From: Hamadaea tsunoensis DSM 44101
GTDB lineage: Bacteria; Actinomycetota; Actinomycetes; Mycobacteriales; Micromonosporaceae
Reading direction: 5' to 3'
NCBI RefSeq assembly: GCF_000428945.1
Contig: NZ_AUAX01000009.1
Span: 275,607 to 339,606 of the forward strand
DNA length: 64,000 nucleotides
The position numbers and the translations under genes are program-made. A model generated the notes under the pieces. That model saw only the letters and a list, made by a program, of their open reading frames with translations. It was not told the origin of the DNA and did no database searches. Below are positions 35,922 to 46,543 of this stretch, in pieces. Positions within the stretch are counted from its first letter, which is position 1. Every line of letters begins with the position of its first letter.

Positions 35922-36809
35922 TCAGAATCCGAGGCGGCGCAGCAGCTTCGGATCGCGCTGCCACTCCTTGGCGACGCGTACGTGCAGGTCGAGGTAGACC
36001 TTGGTGCCGACCAGGTCCTCGATGTGCGTACGCGCCCGGGCGCCGATCTCCTTCAGCCGGCTGCCGCCCGCCCCGATGACGATCGCCTTCTGGCTCGGCC
36101 GCTCGACGTAGACGTCGGCGAAGATCCGGGTCAGCCGCTCCTCGGGCTGGATCTCCTCGACGAGCACCGCGATGGAGTGGGGGAGCTCGTCGCGGACGCC
36201 TTCCAGGGCGGCTTCGCGGATCATCTCGGCGATCAGCACGTGCTCCGGCTCGTCGGTGAGCATGTCGTCCGGGTAGAGCTGCGGCGACTTCGGCAGGTAG
36301 CCGATCATCACGTCGACGAGGACGTCGAGCTGGTTGTTGCGTACCGCGCTGACGGGCACGACGTCGGCGAAGTCGCCGAGCTGGCTGACCGCGAGCAGCT
36401 GCTCCGCCAGCGCCTGCTTGCCGACCAGGTCGGTCTTGGTCACGACCGCGACGACCTTGGCCTTCAGCTCGGCGATCTCGGCGGTGATGAACTTGTCACC
36501 CTTGCCCACCTGCTCGTCGGCCGGGATGCACAGTCCGATCACGTCGGTCTCGGACCAGGTCGTGCGGACGAGGTCGTTCAGGCGCTCGCCCAGCAGCGTA
36601 CGCGGGCGGTGCAGGCCGGGAGTGTCGACGAGCACGAGCTGGGCGTCGGGCCGGTGCAGCACGCCGCGGATGATGTGCCTGGTGGTCTGGGGTTTGTTCG
36701 AGGTGATGGCGATCTTCTGCCCGATGATGGCGTTGGTGAGCGTCGACTTGCCGGCATTGGGGCGGCCTACAAAGCAGGCGAAACCAGCACGGTACGGGTG
36801 ATCAGCCAC
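35922..36809 (-). CDS. era: GTPase Era (ribosome assembly)
   Basis: 295 residues. G domain: GRPNAGKSTLTNAIIG, switch TTRHIIRG, DTPGLHRPRTLLGE and TKTD. C-terminal KH domain: KAIVIGAGGSRLKEIGARAR. Era binds the 3' end of 16S rRNA and monitors 30S maturation, in functional company with ybeY next door. GTG 36809 gives ADHPYRAGFACFVGRPNAGK, the usual N-terminus; no clear ribosome-binding site. Convergent with the deaminase-like gene, 35 bp apart; that spacer holds three roughly 15-bp imperfect repeats (CAGAATAGGGGCGCT type). Confidence 0.96.
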   Translation of the reverse strand: MADHPYRAGFACFVGRPNAGKSTLTNAIIGQKIAITSNKPQTTRHIIRGVLHRPDAQLVLVDTPGLHRPRTLLGERLNDLVRTTWSETDVIGLCIPADEQVGKGDKFITAEIAELKAKVVAVVTKTDLVGKQALAEQLLAVSQLGDFADVVPVSAVRNNQLDVLVDVMIGYLPKSPQLYPDDMLTDEPEHVLIAEMIREAALEGVRDELPHSIAVLVEEIQPEERLTRIFADVYVERPSQKAIVIGAGGSRLKEIGARARTHIEDLVGTKVYLDLHVRVAKEWQRDPKLLRRLGF

Positions 36810-36933
36810 CCCTTAACGCTACTAGGGGCGTCCGGCGGCCCGGTCGGCGGCTGTGGAAAACCCGGTCGCGGGCCGCGAAGGGGCGCGGACTACCCTGGTC
36901 GGGTAGTTTGGCGCGATTCGAGGAGCGAGCCGG

Positions 36934-38427
36934 ATGACGACTGTCGCACCGCCTGCGTACGACGATGTGACCGAGGAGTTCGAGCCGGTCATCGGCTTGG
37001 AGACGCACGTCGAGCTGGGTACGCGGACCAAGATGTTCTGCGGTTGCCCGACCGAGTTCGGTGGTGAGCCGAACACCCACGTCTGCCCGGTCTGCCTGGG
37101 CCTGCCGGGGAGCCTGCCGGTGGCCAACAAGGCCGCCATCGAGGCGACGATCCGGATCGGGCTGGCCCTGAACTGCTCGATCGCGAGCTGGTGCAGGTTC
37201 GCCCGGAAGAACTACTTCTACCCGGACATGCCGAAGAACTACCAGATCAGCCAGTACGACGAGCCGCTGTGCAGCGACGGCTGGCTGGACATCGAGGTCG
37301 ACGGCGAGATCGTGCGGATCGGCATCGAGCGGGTGCACCTGGAGGAGGACACCGGCAAGACGCTGCACATCGGCGGCGCGACCGGGCGTATCCACGGGGC
37401 CTCGGAGTCGCTGGTCGACTACAACCGGGCCGGCATCCCGCTCGTCGAGATCGTGACCAAGCCGGTGCCGGGCACGGGCGCGCGGGCACCGCAGATCGCG
37501 CGGGCGTACGTCACCGAACTGCGGGACGTCATCCGCTCCCTGGGCGTCTCCGACGTACGCATGGAGCAGGGCTCGCTGCGTTGCGACGTCAACACGAGCC
37601 TCAACCGCCCCGGCGACGACTGGGGTACGCGTACCGAGACGAAGAACGTCAACAGCCTGCGCAGCGTGGAGCGGGCCGTCCGCTCGGAGATGATCCGCCA
37701 GGCCGGCGTACTGCGCAGCGGCGGCCGGATCATCCAGGAGACCCGGCACTTCCACGAGGACACCGGCGAGACGACGTCCGGCCGGTCCAAGGAAGAGGCG
37801 ACCGACTACCGCTACTTCCCCGAGCCCGACCTGGCCCCGCTGGCACCGGACGCCGCCTGGGTGGCGGAGCTGAAGGCGGCACTGCCGGAGCTGCCGCGCG
37901 TGCACCGCCAGCGCCTGCAGACTGCCTGGGGCCTGTCCGACCTGGACATGCAGTCCGTCGTGAACGCGGGCGCGGTCGAGCTGATCGAGACGACGATCGC
38001 CGAGGGCGCCTCGCCCGAGGCCGCCCGCAAGTGGTGGCTGGGCGAGCTGTCGCGCAAGGCGAACGAGACCGGCGTCGAGCTGGCCGCGATCGGCGCGAGC
38101 CCCCGCCAGGTCGCCGAGCTGCAGAAGCTGGTCGACGGCGGCAAGCTCACCGACAAGCTGGCCCGTCAGGTGCTCGAAGGCGTCGTGGCGGGCGAGGGCG
38201 ACCCGGCCGCCGTCATGCAGGCGCGCGGCATCGAGGTCGTCTCCGACTCCGGCGCGCTCGCGGCCGCGGTCGACGAGGCGATCGCGGCCAACCCGGAGAT
38301 CGCCGAGAAGATCCGCGGCGGCAACCAGGGCGCGGCGGGCGTACTCATCGGCGCGGTGATGAAGGCGACGAAGGGCCAGGCCGACGCCAAGACCGTCCGC
38401 GAGCTGGTCCTCTCCAAGCTCTCCTGA
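36934..38427 (+). CDS. gatB: Asp-tRNA(Asn)/Glu-tRNA(Gln) amidotransferase subunit B
   Basis: 497 residues, full length. GatB kinase-like domain: [40 protein letters not shown], the zinc/active-site cradle, [15 protein letters not shown], then a helical region and YqeY tail ([20 protein letters not shown]). It works with GatA and GatC to amidate mischarged tRNAs. Neither partner gene is adjacent: era is divergent upstream and a repeat plus an unrelated gene lie downstream. ATG 36934 has GAGGAG eight bases upstream. Confidence 0.96.
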   Translation: MTTVAPPAYDDVTEEFEPVIGLETHVELGTRTKMFCGCPTEFGGEPNTHVCPVCLGLPGSLPVANKAAIEATIRIGLALNCSIASWCRFARKNYFYPDMPKNYQISQYDEPLCSDGWLDIEVDGEIVRIGIERVHLEEDTGKTLHIGGATGRIHGASESLVDYNRAGIPLVEIVTKPVPGTGARAPQIARAYVTELRDVIRSLGVSDVRMEQGSLRCDVNTSLNRPGDDWGTRTETKNVNSLRSVERAVRSEMIRQAGVLRSGGRIIQETRHFHEDTGETTSGRSKEEATDYRYFPEPDLAPLAPDAAWVAELKAALPELPRVHRQRLQTAWGLSDLDMQSVVNAGAVELIETTIAEGASPEAARKWWLGELSRKANETGVELAAIGASPRQVAELQKLVDGGKLTDKLARQVLEGVVAGEGDPAAVMQARGIEVVSDSGALAAAVDEAIAANPEIAEKIRGGNQGAAGVLIGAVMKATKGQADAKTVRELVLSKLS

Positions 38428-38464
38428 CCGACTCTCTCCCCGCCTTCGGGCCCGATCTCTCCCC

Positions 38465-38536
38465 GACGATCTTGCGCGAATGTCCCGAAATCCGCGGCAT
38501 ATGCCCGGAACGCCGGTACATTCGCGCAAGATCGTC
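38465..38536. repeat. interspersed palindromic element, family B copy 1
   Basis: 72 bp. Perfect 19-bp terminal inverted repeats GACGATCTTGCGCGAATGT / ACATTCGCGCAAGATCGTC flank a 34-bp core. The same arms occur at 54240-54311. It lies between the convergent gatB and metallophosphoesterase genes and could terminate both. Confidence 0.92.
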
Positions 38537-38551
38537 GCTGTGAAACCTTCG

Positions 38552-40134
38552 CTATGAGGGGGACAGCGACGGGGACGGGGAGCGGGTCGTGGACGGCGTG
38601 GGGGACGGGGTGTCCGTCGGGGCGGGGGAGTCGGTGGGGGCGGGCATGGTGAGGAACGGCGCCACCTTGCGCTCCAGGAACACCTGCGCCACTCCCGTCC
38701 CGCCCACGTGGATGTCGTCGTACGCCTGGAGCGACGGCCGGGTCCCGTCGGCCGATCCGGTCGGCGTGTTGAAGTAGAGCACCGACATCGCGAGCGGCAG
38801 CGGCGTACCGGATTCGAGTCCGCGCAGGCCCGCACCGCCGGTGGAGCCCTGGACCATGAGCAGGCTCGGGTCCGTCGACGGCGCGCCGGGCACGGGGGTC
38901 AGCGACGCGACCGAGCGGGCGTGCGTGTGCCCGGCCAGGATGATCGGCGCGTAGCCGGCCAGGTTCGTCGCCGACACCGGGTCGTGGACCATCGCCATGT
39001 CGACCTGCTCCGACTGCGCCGCGATCGTGGCGGCCAGCCGGGCGCCGACGCCGCGTACCTGGTCGAGGGTCTTGTCGGTGAGCAGGGAATCGCCCGCTCG
39101 GGCCTCCTTGTCCGGGGTGAAGCGCGGGTCGCCGATCCCGGCGAAGGTGAGCCCCTTGACCGTCGTGATCCCGTTCTCCAGGACGATGGCGTTGGGCTGG
39201 CGGGCCACCGCCGCCGAGGTGACCGCCGAGTCGTGGTTGCCGCGGATGTAGATGTAGGGCACCTTGAGCGTGCCGATCGAGTCCACGTAGGACTCCTCCA
39301 TCGTCGTGCCCCAGTCGTTGATGTCGCCGGTGTCGACCACGACATCGATCTTGAACTGCTGCACGACCGACCGGACGATCGTCCATGCCCCCGGATTCAG
39401 GTGCATGTCGGAGATGTGCAGTACGCGTACCGTCCCCGGCGCCGGGTCGTAGACGGGCAGCGTGGACAGGGTGCTGTACAGCGTCGACACGTTCGTGACG
39501 AGCTTCTGCAGCTGATCGGCGTACGCCGAGTAGTTCTCCGCGATCTTCCGGGCGTCGCCGACGACGGCGGGCGCGTTGGCCAGCAGGCCCTGGTACCGGG
39601 GTTCGGAGATGGACTGCGGCCGGAAGGTGAGCGCGGCGACGCCGAAGGACCCGGCCGAGACGAGCAGCGCGAGGCCGCCGGCGACGGCGACCCGGCTCAT
39701 CCGGCGGTAGACCAGGGCGGCGAGGGCCATGGCGGCGAGGACCGAGACGGCCATCGTCCGCAGCGCGAGCCGGACGAGGCCGTCGGCGATGTCGTCGACC
39801 GCGTGCGCGCTGGCCTTGCTGATCGCGCTCTTGTCGGTGATGAGCTGCTCGGTACGGCTGCGGTCGAGCGACTGCATGCTGATCGACAGGTGCGCGGGGC
39901 CGTCGTGGGTGTCGAACATGAGCGAACCGAGCGGCGGGATGTCCACCTCGCTGCCGCCGTAGACGCTCGGGGTGACCGCCAGCGTGGCCTGGAACGGGCC
40001 GACGTCGGCGGTGGTCCGCGCGCCGAGCAGGACGCCCAGCCAGACGCCGGTGAGGGTCACGACCACGAGGAACAGGCCGCGCGCCACGGCGCGCGGCCAC
40101 GTGGCGGCTCGCAGGCCCGTGACGAAACGACGCA

Positions 40135-40135
<1 letters not shown>
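38552..40135 (-). CDS. membrane-anchored metallophosphoesterase
   Basis: 527 residues. The N-terminus has a transmembrane helix (VARGLFLVVVTLTGVWLGVL), an extracytoplasmic loop and two more hydrophobic segments near 150-200, with the catalytic domain outside. Calcineurin-like motifs are in order: HISDMHLN, VVDTGDINDWG, IRGNHDSAV, and LAGHTHARS. A Pro/Ser/Thr-rich tail ends the protein. The substrate is unknown; relatives cleave phosphoesters of lipids or nucleotides. Its ATG overlaps the stop of the upstream dehydrogenase gene (TGATG), so the two are translationally coupled. Confidence 0.9.
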
Positions 40136-41232
<1,097 letters not shown>

Positions 41233-41313
41233 GAGGACAACCTTAGGATCCGCTCTCAACGTCCGCACCCGCTCGCGCGTCTGGTCATACGTCATCACGG
41301 AAGGGAGACACCG

Positions 41314-41814
41314 GTGCCGCCGGACGAGTTCCGCGAGTTCGTCGAGGCCCGCTACGCGGCCCTCCTGCGCACGGCGTACCTGCTCACCGGGTCGACGCAC
41401 GCCGCCGAGGATCTGGTGCAGACCGCGCTGCTCGACCTGCTGCCCCGGTTCGCCACGGTCGCCGAGCCGTTCGCGTACGCGCGCCGTTCCATGATCAATC
41501 AGCGCACCAGCCTCTGGCGGCGGCTGGGCCGGCGCGAGGTCCTCGGCGGGTTCCTGCCCGACCGGCCCGGCGCGGACCACGCCGCCGCGGCGGACTCCCG
41601 CCAGGACCTCCTCCAGGCGCTCAACACCCTGCCTGTACGCATGCGCGCGGTCCTCGTGCTGCGCTACTGGGAGGACCTGTCGGAGGCCGACACCGCCGAG
41701 ATCCTCGGCTGCTCGACCGGAACAGTGAAGGCACAGGCGAGCCGGGGGCTGGCGCGACTGCGTACCGCCCTCGGCGCCCGGCCGGCGATCGCCGTGAAGG
41801 AGGCGACGGCATGA
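41314..41814 (+). CDS. SigE-family ECF RNA polymerase sigma factor
   Basis: 166 residues. Region 2 reads FVEARYAALLRTAYLLTGST and HAAEDLVQTALLDLLPRF. Region 4 is DLSEADTAEILGCSTGTVKA followed by QASRGLARLR. This belongs to the actinomycete SigE-family sigma factors that lack a classical anti-sigma gene but are typically followed by a membrane protein. GTG 41314 has AAGGGAG. Its stop overlaps the ATG of that membrane protein. Confidence 0.92.
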   Translation: MPPDEFREFVEARYAALLRTAYLLTGSTHAAEDLVQTALLDLLPRFATVAEPFAYARRSMINQRTSLWRRLGRREVLGGFLPDRPGADHAAAADSRQDLLQALNTLPVRMRAVLVLRYWEDLSEADTAEILGCSTGTVKAQASRGLARLRTALGARPAIAVKEATA

Positions 41815-43148
41815 CCGAGACCCAGCTGCGCGCGGGGTTCGCCCGCATCGTCGAGACCGTCGTCCCGATGCCCGACGCGTACGCGCGGCTCCTGCAACGG
41901 CGCCGCCGGCAGCGGTGGCGGCTGTTCGGCGCGTTCGCGGCGCTGGTCGCGGCGGCCGTGGCGGTCCCGCTCGCGATCCAGCCCACCGCCCAGCCGCCGC
42001 GGCCCACCGCCTGGATCCAGCGCTTCTTCGACGGGCCCACCCAGGGCGGCCTGGCCGGCGACCCGCGGTTCCTCGAACAGCTGACCCAGCTGGTCCTGCC
42101 GGCCCTGGAATCCAGCGCGAAGGACGTGAAGATCGCGTACGCCGACGACGTGGACACGATCCGGCTGGTGCTGATCGTCTACCGCACGTATCACTCGACC
42201 GTGGCCCACTGGCTGTACGCGCGGCGGGGCGCGACCCCGCAACAGCTCGCGGCGGTGGCCGACGACCCGCGGTATTCGCGGCCCACGGAGCTCGACCCCT
42301 TCGCCGCGCCGGTGCAGGGCCTGCGGGTCGACTTCGACGCCGCCGACGGGCTCGGCTTCGAGGCGCACGACGTGATCGCGGTGGCCCCGCCGGGCTGCCT
42401 CTTCGACGTCGCCCCGCTGCCCGGCGCGGGCGGCGGCTGGGTGCCGACCGGCCAGGGCGCGATCACCCGCCGGTACGCGACGGCCGCCGGGCTGTGGCGC
42501 GTGACCTGCGACGGCAAGGTACGCAGCGAGGGGCCGTCCTGGCAGCTCGTCCCGGTCTCGGGCGGCGTGCCGATCGACCCCGCGTACGCCGGCGGGTCCC
42601 AGAGCCGGCCCGGCGGGTCGCTCGAAGAGCAGGCGTACGCCATGTACCTGCAGAGCCTGGCCGCGTTCCCGATCGCCGACCCGGAGACGCTCTACAGCGA
42701 CGCCTCGGTGGCCGTGGTCGGCGCGCCCGTCGCGAACGTGCTCCAGAGCGGCGCGCCCTGGAACGTCACGGTCTACTGCCCGATGGGAAGCGCGTCGCCG
42801 GCTGCCAACCCGACCGGCTCGGCGCGGGTCGACGCCGGCGGCGTCGCGTTCTCCCTCCGGCAGGACTGGGGCGGCCGCGACGACGTGCTGACGGCCGTCC
42901 CCTGTGGATCCGCGAAGGACGGTGACCGGATCTTCATCCTGGCCGACAAGTCGGTACGCGCGGCCCGGATCCTGACGGGCGGCCGGCCCGTCGACGTGCC
43001 GCTCCACGACGGCGCAGGCTGGGCGACCGTGCCCGCGGACCAGTGGCCCGACGCGATCCTCCAACTCGACGGCCGGTCCGGCGGCCGGCCGCTGCGGCCG
43101 GTCGAGACGGGCGGCGTACCGGTGCCGGAGCTGTCGCAGAGCTGGTGA
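41811..43148 (+). CDS. single-pass membrane protein coupled to the SigE-family sigma factor (putative anti-sigma/sensor)
   Basis: 445 residues starting at an ATGA overlap with the sigma gene. A short cytoplasmic N-terminus of about 40 residues (TETQLRAGFARIVETVVPMP, then a basic RRRRQRW cluster) precedes one transmembrane helix (LFGAFAALVAAAVAVPLAI) and an extracytoplasmic domain of about 380 residues. No zinc-binding anti-sigma motif (H-x3-C-x2-C) is present. Gene coupling and topology suggest it senses an external signal and controls the sigma factor. The extracellular domain is unrecognised. Confidence 0.8.
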   Translation: MTETQLRAGFARIVETVVPMPDAYARLLQRRRRQRWRLFGAFAALVAAAVAVPLAIQPTAQPPRPTAWIQRFFDGPTQGGLAGDPRFLEQLTQLVLPALESSAKDVKIAYADDVDTIRLVLIVYRTYHSTVAHWLYARRGATPQQLAAVADDPRYSRPTELDPFAAPVQGLRVDFDAADGLGFEAHDVIAVAPPGCLFDVAPLPGAGGGWVPTGQGAITRRYATAAGLWRVTCDGKVRSEGPSWQLVPVSGGVPIDPAYAGGSQSRPGGSLEEQAYAMYLQSLAAFPIADPETLYSDASVAVVGAPVANVLQSGAPWNVTVYCPMGSASPAANPTGSARVDAGGVAFSLRQDWGGRDDVLTAVPCGSAKDGDRIFILADKSVRAARILTGGRPVDVPLHDGAGWATVPADQWPDAILQLDGRSGGRPLRPVETGGVPVPELSQSW

Positions 43149-43149
43149 G

Positions 43150-45051
43150 TCACCGGAGGAACCGATAGATGTGCAGGCCGCCGGCGGTGTCGACGAGGTA
43201 GCCCCGGCTGGCCGACGCCCCGATCAGGGCCAGCGTCGCGGTGCCGAGGTCGGTTCGCCGCGACGTGGCCAGGTCGATCCCGGTGAGCCGACCGTGCGCG
43301 ACGGGACCGCCGGCCGGATCCACGCTGTCCACGGCGAACAGGACCAGGCCGCCGGGGACCCGCATCGCGTACCGCAGCCCGTCGGAGTCGGTGAGGACCG
43401 GCCGCCCGTGCGCGTCGAGCAGGGCGGTTCGCTGGCCGTCCTTGCCGGAGGTCTCGACGAGCACATGATCGCCGGCTGGGGCGAGGGTGGTCGCGTCGGG
43501 TACCGGGGTACGCCACACCGCGCGGCCGTGTTCGATCGCCACGACCTCGGTCCGCTTCTCCGCACCGGCGAGGCGGGGCCCGTCGATCACGCAGATCCGA
43601 CCCGTCCCGCAGGGGACCGGTTCGGCCAGCCAGTTTCCGGTCTCCGAGGTGAAGGCCGGCAGGGCCGGGCCGCCGTCGAGGCGCACCGCGAGGAGGCTCG
43701 CGTGGTCGACGACGTAGAGAACGCCGTCGTATGCCAGGGTGAGGAGGTAGTCGCCGATGTGGATGCCCGACCAGGTACGCCCCGTCGGCCGGCCGGTCGC
43801 CACGGCGTACTCCGTGATGCCGCCGGCGGGGTCGAGCCGGAACAACGTGTCCCCGGACAGCAGTTCGCCGAAGACGGACGGCCGGTAGAACGCCGACGAA
43901 GTGTCCAGGTCGCCCGGGCCGTGCATGCCGAACACGGTGGTGATCGCACCGTCGAAGCTCCAGAGCACCCGGCCGTCCGTCCACGCGTACGCGGTGGTGC
44001 GGTTCTTGTCGTGGTCGGCCAGCACCAGCACGTCCCGGTACGCGAGGATGTCGAACCCGTTGACGTCCATGCCGATGTGCCAGCGCAGCCGCCCGGTGGC
44101 CGGGTCGACGACGAACAGCTCCTTGTCCGGCGACGCGCCGTTGTCGCGCTCGCCGATCAGGACCGTCGCCGACGGCAGCCCGATCAGGCCGTTCCAGTCG
44201 CCGAACGTGCCCGGCAACGTCGTCGTCGGCCACAGCCGGGCGCCGGTGGCGAGATCGGCCGCCGTGACCTGCAACCGCCCGTCCCCGGTACGCCATCCGG
44301 CGAACACGCGACCGTCCACGATGGACGTCTGTGCGTTGGCGTCGCCGGCGGCCACGGGGATCGGCGTACCGCCGACCGGGCGGAGCTTCGAGAAGGCGAC
44401 CGGGCTCGTGGTCGGGGCCACGGGCTGCGGTGGCTGGGGCCTCGGGCCGTGGCCCTGGAGCAGGACGGCGGTGAGGACGGCGACGAGCAGCACGGCCAGC
44501 CCGGCGGCTGCCGCCGTCGTGACGGCCCGCCGGCGGGACCGCTGCCGGCCCCGTTCGACGGCGTCGTCAGCCGAGGGCAGCGGGACCGCGTCGGCCTCGT
44601 CGCGCAGCGCCTCCGCGAGCCCGGCCCGTCCCCGCGACAGCCAGGACTTCACCGTGCCCTCGGCCACCCCGGTCTCGGCGGCGATCTCCGCCACCGAGAG
44701 GTCGAGCAGGTAGAACAGGGCGAGCGCGCGCCGCTGCGGCTCGGGCAGCTGCCGCAACGCCGTCGTCAGCAGCACCGTGTCGTCCGAGGGCGGCGGCACG
44801 GTCCGCTCCCGTGCCGCCGGGGTCCGCCGGCGCACGCCCAGGTGGCGCCACCAGTCGAAGACCAGCCTCGTCACCACGAGGCGCAGCCACGCCTCCGCGT
44901 CGTCGTAGCCGCTCACCTGACGCCAGCGCTGCCAGGCCCGCGCGTACGCCTCCTGCACGACGTCCTGGGCCTGGGGAAGATCACCAGTCAGCCCGTACGC
45001 GTACCGCAGCGTCCGGGGCGAGGTGGCGCGGTAGAACTCGGCGAAGTCCAC
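43150..45051 (-). CDS. ECF sigma factor fused to transmembrane helix and beta-propeller
   Basis: One uninterrupted 633-residue frame. Sigma region 2 is at about 5-70 (VVQEAYARAWQRWRQVSGYD), region 4 at about 92-148 (LSVAEIAAETGVAEGTVKSW), and a basic stop-transfer RQRSRRR precedes one helix at about 176-199. The outside portion (about 225-633) has PQQ/WD-like blades: repeated aromatic-Gly and V-D-x-A-T-G patterns such as FVVDPATGRLRW. The protein would hold its sigma domains at the membrane. The GTG start at 45051 has an AGGTGAG site. Convergent, one base from the split sigma/membrane pair. Related fusions occur in Actinoplanes-type genomes; mechanism unproven. Confidence 0.88.
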   Translation of the reverse strand: MDFAEFYRATSPRTLRYAYGLTGDLPQAQDVVQEAYARAWQRWRQVSGYDDAEAWLRLVVTRLVFDWWRHLGVRRRTPAARERTVPPPSDDTVLLTTALRQLPEPQRRALALFYLLDLSVAEIAAETGVAEGTVKSWLSRGRAGLAEALRDEADAVPLPSADDAVERGRQRSRRRAVTTAAAAGLAVLLVAVLTAVLLQGHGPRPQPPQPVAPTTSPVAFSKLRPVGGTPIPVAAGDANAQTSIVDGRVFAGWRTGDGRLQVTAADLATGARLWPTTTLPGTFGDWNGLIGLPSATVLIGERDNGASPDKELFVVDPATGRLRWHIGMDVNGFDILAYRDVLVLADHDKNRTTAYAWTDGRVLWSFDGAITTVFGMHGPGDLDTSSAFYRPSVFGELLSGDTLFRLDPAGGITEYAVATGRPTGRTWSGIHIGDYLLTLAYDGVLYVVDHASLLAVRLDGGPALPAFTSETGNWLAEPVPCGTGRICVIDGPRLAGAEKRTEVVAIEHGRAVWRTPVPDATTLAPAGDHVLVETSGKDGQRTALLDAHGRPVLTDSDGLRYAMRVPGGLVLFAVDSVDPAGGPVAHGRLTGIDLATSRRTDLGTATLALIGASASRGYLVDTAGGLHIYRFLR

Positions 45052-45163
45052 GGTCTCACCTGTCGGTCGGGGCGGTCCGCCGGGCGGGACCGCTCATGTG
45101 GTGCGATTCGTGACAGGACACGGTCCGCGTACTCCGGCGGTTGCGCGACGATAGCCTGAGATC

Positions 45164-46087
45164 GTGAAGATCTGGACCGCGCATCCCGAGTCCGTCCGCT
45201 ACCTGGGCGACCTGCCCGCCGGCGCCGAGTTGGCCTTCCTCACCGCACCCGGGGCGCCGCTGCCCGGCGATCCGGCCGAGGTCGAGTTCTGGGTGCCGCC
45301 GTTCCTGTCCGGCGGCAGCGTCACCGGGCTGATGCCCGAGATGACCTCACTCCGGGTGATCCAGCTGCTGTCGGCCGGTGCCGACGCCTGGGCGCCGCAC
45401 GTGCCACCGGGCGCCACGCTCCACGACGCGCGCGGCGTGCACGACTCGCCGACCGCCGAGTGGGTCCTCGCCGCGATCCTCAGCTCGCTGCGCCGCTTCG
45501 ACCACTACGCCCGGGCGCAGGCCGACCGCCGCTGGTCGATCGGGGAGGTCACGCCGACCGACGAGGTCGCCGGCAAACGCGTACTGATCGTGGGGGCGGG
45601 TTCCATCGGGACGGCGGTCGCCCGGCGGCTGGAGCCGTTCGAGGTGTCGCTGACCTACGTCGCCCGGACGGCGCGGCCCGGCGTACACGCGGTGGAGGAA
45701 CTGCCCCGGCTGCTGCCCGAGGCGGACGTCGTCGTGGTGATCGTGCCGCTGACCGACGGTACGCGCGGCCTGGTCGACAAGGATTTCCTGGCCGCCATGC
45801 CGGACGGGGCGCTGCTGGTGAACGCCGCCCGCGGGCCGGTCGCCTCGACGGACGCGATCACCGCCGAGGCCGCCGCCGGCCGGCTGTGGTTCGCGGTGGA
45901 CGTCACCGATCCCGAGCCGCTGCCGGCGGACCATCCGCTGTGGACGATGCCGAACGTGCTCATCACCCCGCACGTGGCCGGCTCGGTACGCGGGCTGATG
46001 CGGCGCGCGTACACGCTGGCGGGCGATCAGATCCGCCGGTACGCCGCCGGTGAGCCGCTCGTCAACGAGGTGTCCGGCGGTTACTGA
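45164..46087 (+). CDS. D-isomer-specific 2-hydroxyacid dehydrogenase
   Basis: 307 residues. NAD(P)-dependent reduction of a 2-oxoacid to the D-2-hydroxyacid. The Rossmann motif is KRVLIVGAGSIGTAVARRLE; the catalytic Arg is in VNAARGPVAS, the Glu in DVTDPEPLPADHPLW and the His in LITPHVAGSVRG. Substrate (glyoxylate/hydroxypyruvate-like or phosphoglycerate-like) undetermined; it lacks the ACT domain of SerA. GTG 45164 has TAGCCT six bases upstream, a leaderless-type promoter. Its end overlaps the opposite gene by 7 bp. Confidence 0.93.
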   Translation: MKIWTAHPESVRYLGDLPAGAELAFLTAPGAPLPGDPAEVEFWVPPFLSGGSVTGLMPEMTSLRVIQLLSAGADAWAPHVPPGATLHDARGVHDSPTAEWVLAAILSSLRRFDHYARAQADRRWSIGEVTPTDEVAGKRVLIVGAGSIGTAVARRLEPFEVSLTYVARTARPGVHAVEELPRLLPEADVVVVIVPLTDGTRGLVDKDFLAAMPDGALLVNAARGPVASTDAITAEAAAGRLWFAVDVTDPEPLPADHPLWTMPNVLITPHVAGSVRGLMRRAYTLAGDQIRRYAAGEPLVNEVSGGY

Positions 46088-46443
46088 GCGGGTTGTTCGC
46101 CGAGCTCGTGGCCGCTGGCGGCGACGAGCTCGGGCAGGTCCTGGGGGCGTACGCCGGTCAGCGTGACCTGGCCGCCGTCGGTGAGGGCGGCGACGACCGT
46201 ACGCTGCGCCGGCACGAGCGCGGCCACCCGGCTCCACGCGATCTCGCGCTTGCCGAACAGCGCCCGTACGCGCAGCCCGGCCTCGGTGGCGTCGGTGCCG
46301 CTGCGCCACGCCCAGACGGCGAAGAGCACGGCCGCCAGGGGGACGACGGACAACAGCCACGACGCGTTCAGCAGGGGCAGCGCGCCGATCGCGGCGAGCA
46401 GGCCGGCCACGGCGAGCGCGGGGTTCTGGCGGAAGCTGGTCAC
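46081..46443 (-). CDS. small PH-domain-like membrane protein
   Basis: 120 residues. Two hydrophobic helices at the N-terminus (VAGLLAAIGALPLLNASWLL; VVPLAAVLFAVWAW) are followed by a bacterial PH-like domain (TEAGLRVRALFGKREIAWSR, VALVPAQRTVVAALTDGGQV) with the typical W-x-R-V-A strand. Function unknown; similar proteins are frequent and uncharacterised in actinomycetes. Convergent overlap of 7 bp with the dehydrogenase. Confidence 0.82.
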   Translation of the reverse strand: MTSFRQNPALAVAGLLAAIGALPLLNASWLLSVVPLAAVLFAVWAWRSGTDATEAGLRVRALFGKREIAWSRVAALVPAQRTVVAALTDGGQVTLTGVRPQDLPELVAASGHELGEQPAQ

Positions 46444-46543
46444 CGGCGAATTCTCGCACGTCGCGCGAAGTGTCCCACCTCACGGGCATACTGTTCTGCG
46501 GTCGCGGCGCGACGAGGCGCCGCCCGGCGGAAGGTCGACGCAG

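Noticed and set aside
38465..38536. Insertion sequence or attachment site
   Set aside because: No transposase or integrase in the window and no flanking target duplication that I can see; kept as a palindromic repeat only.
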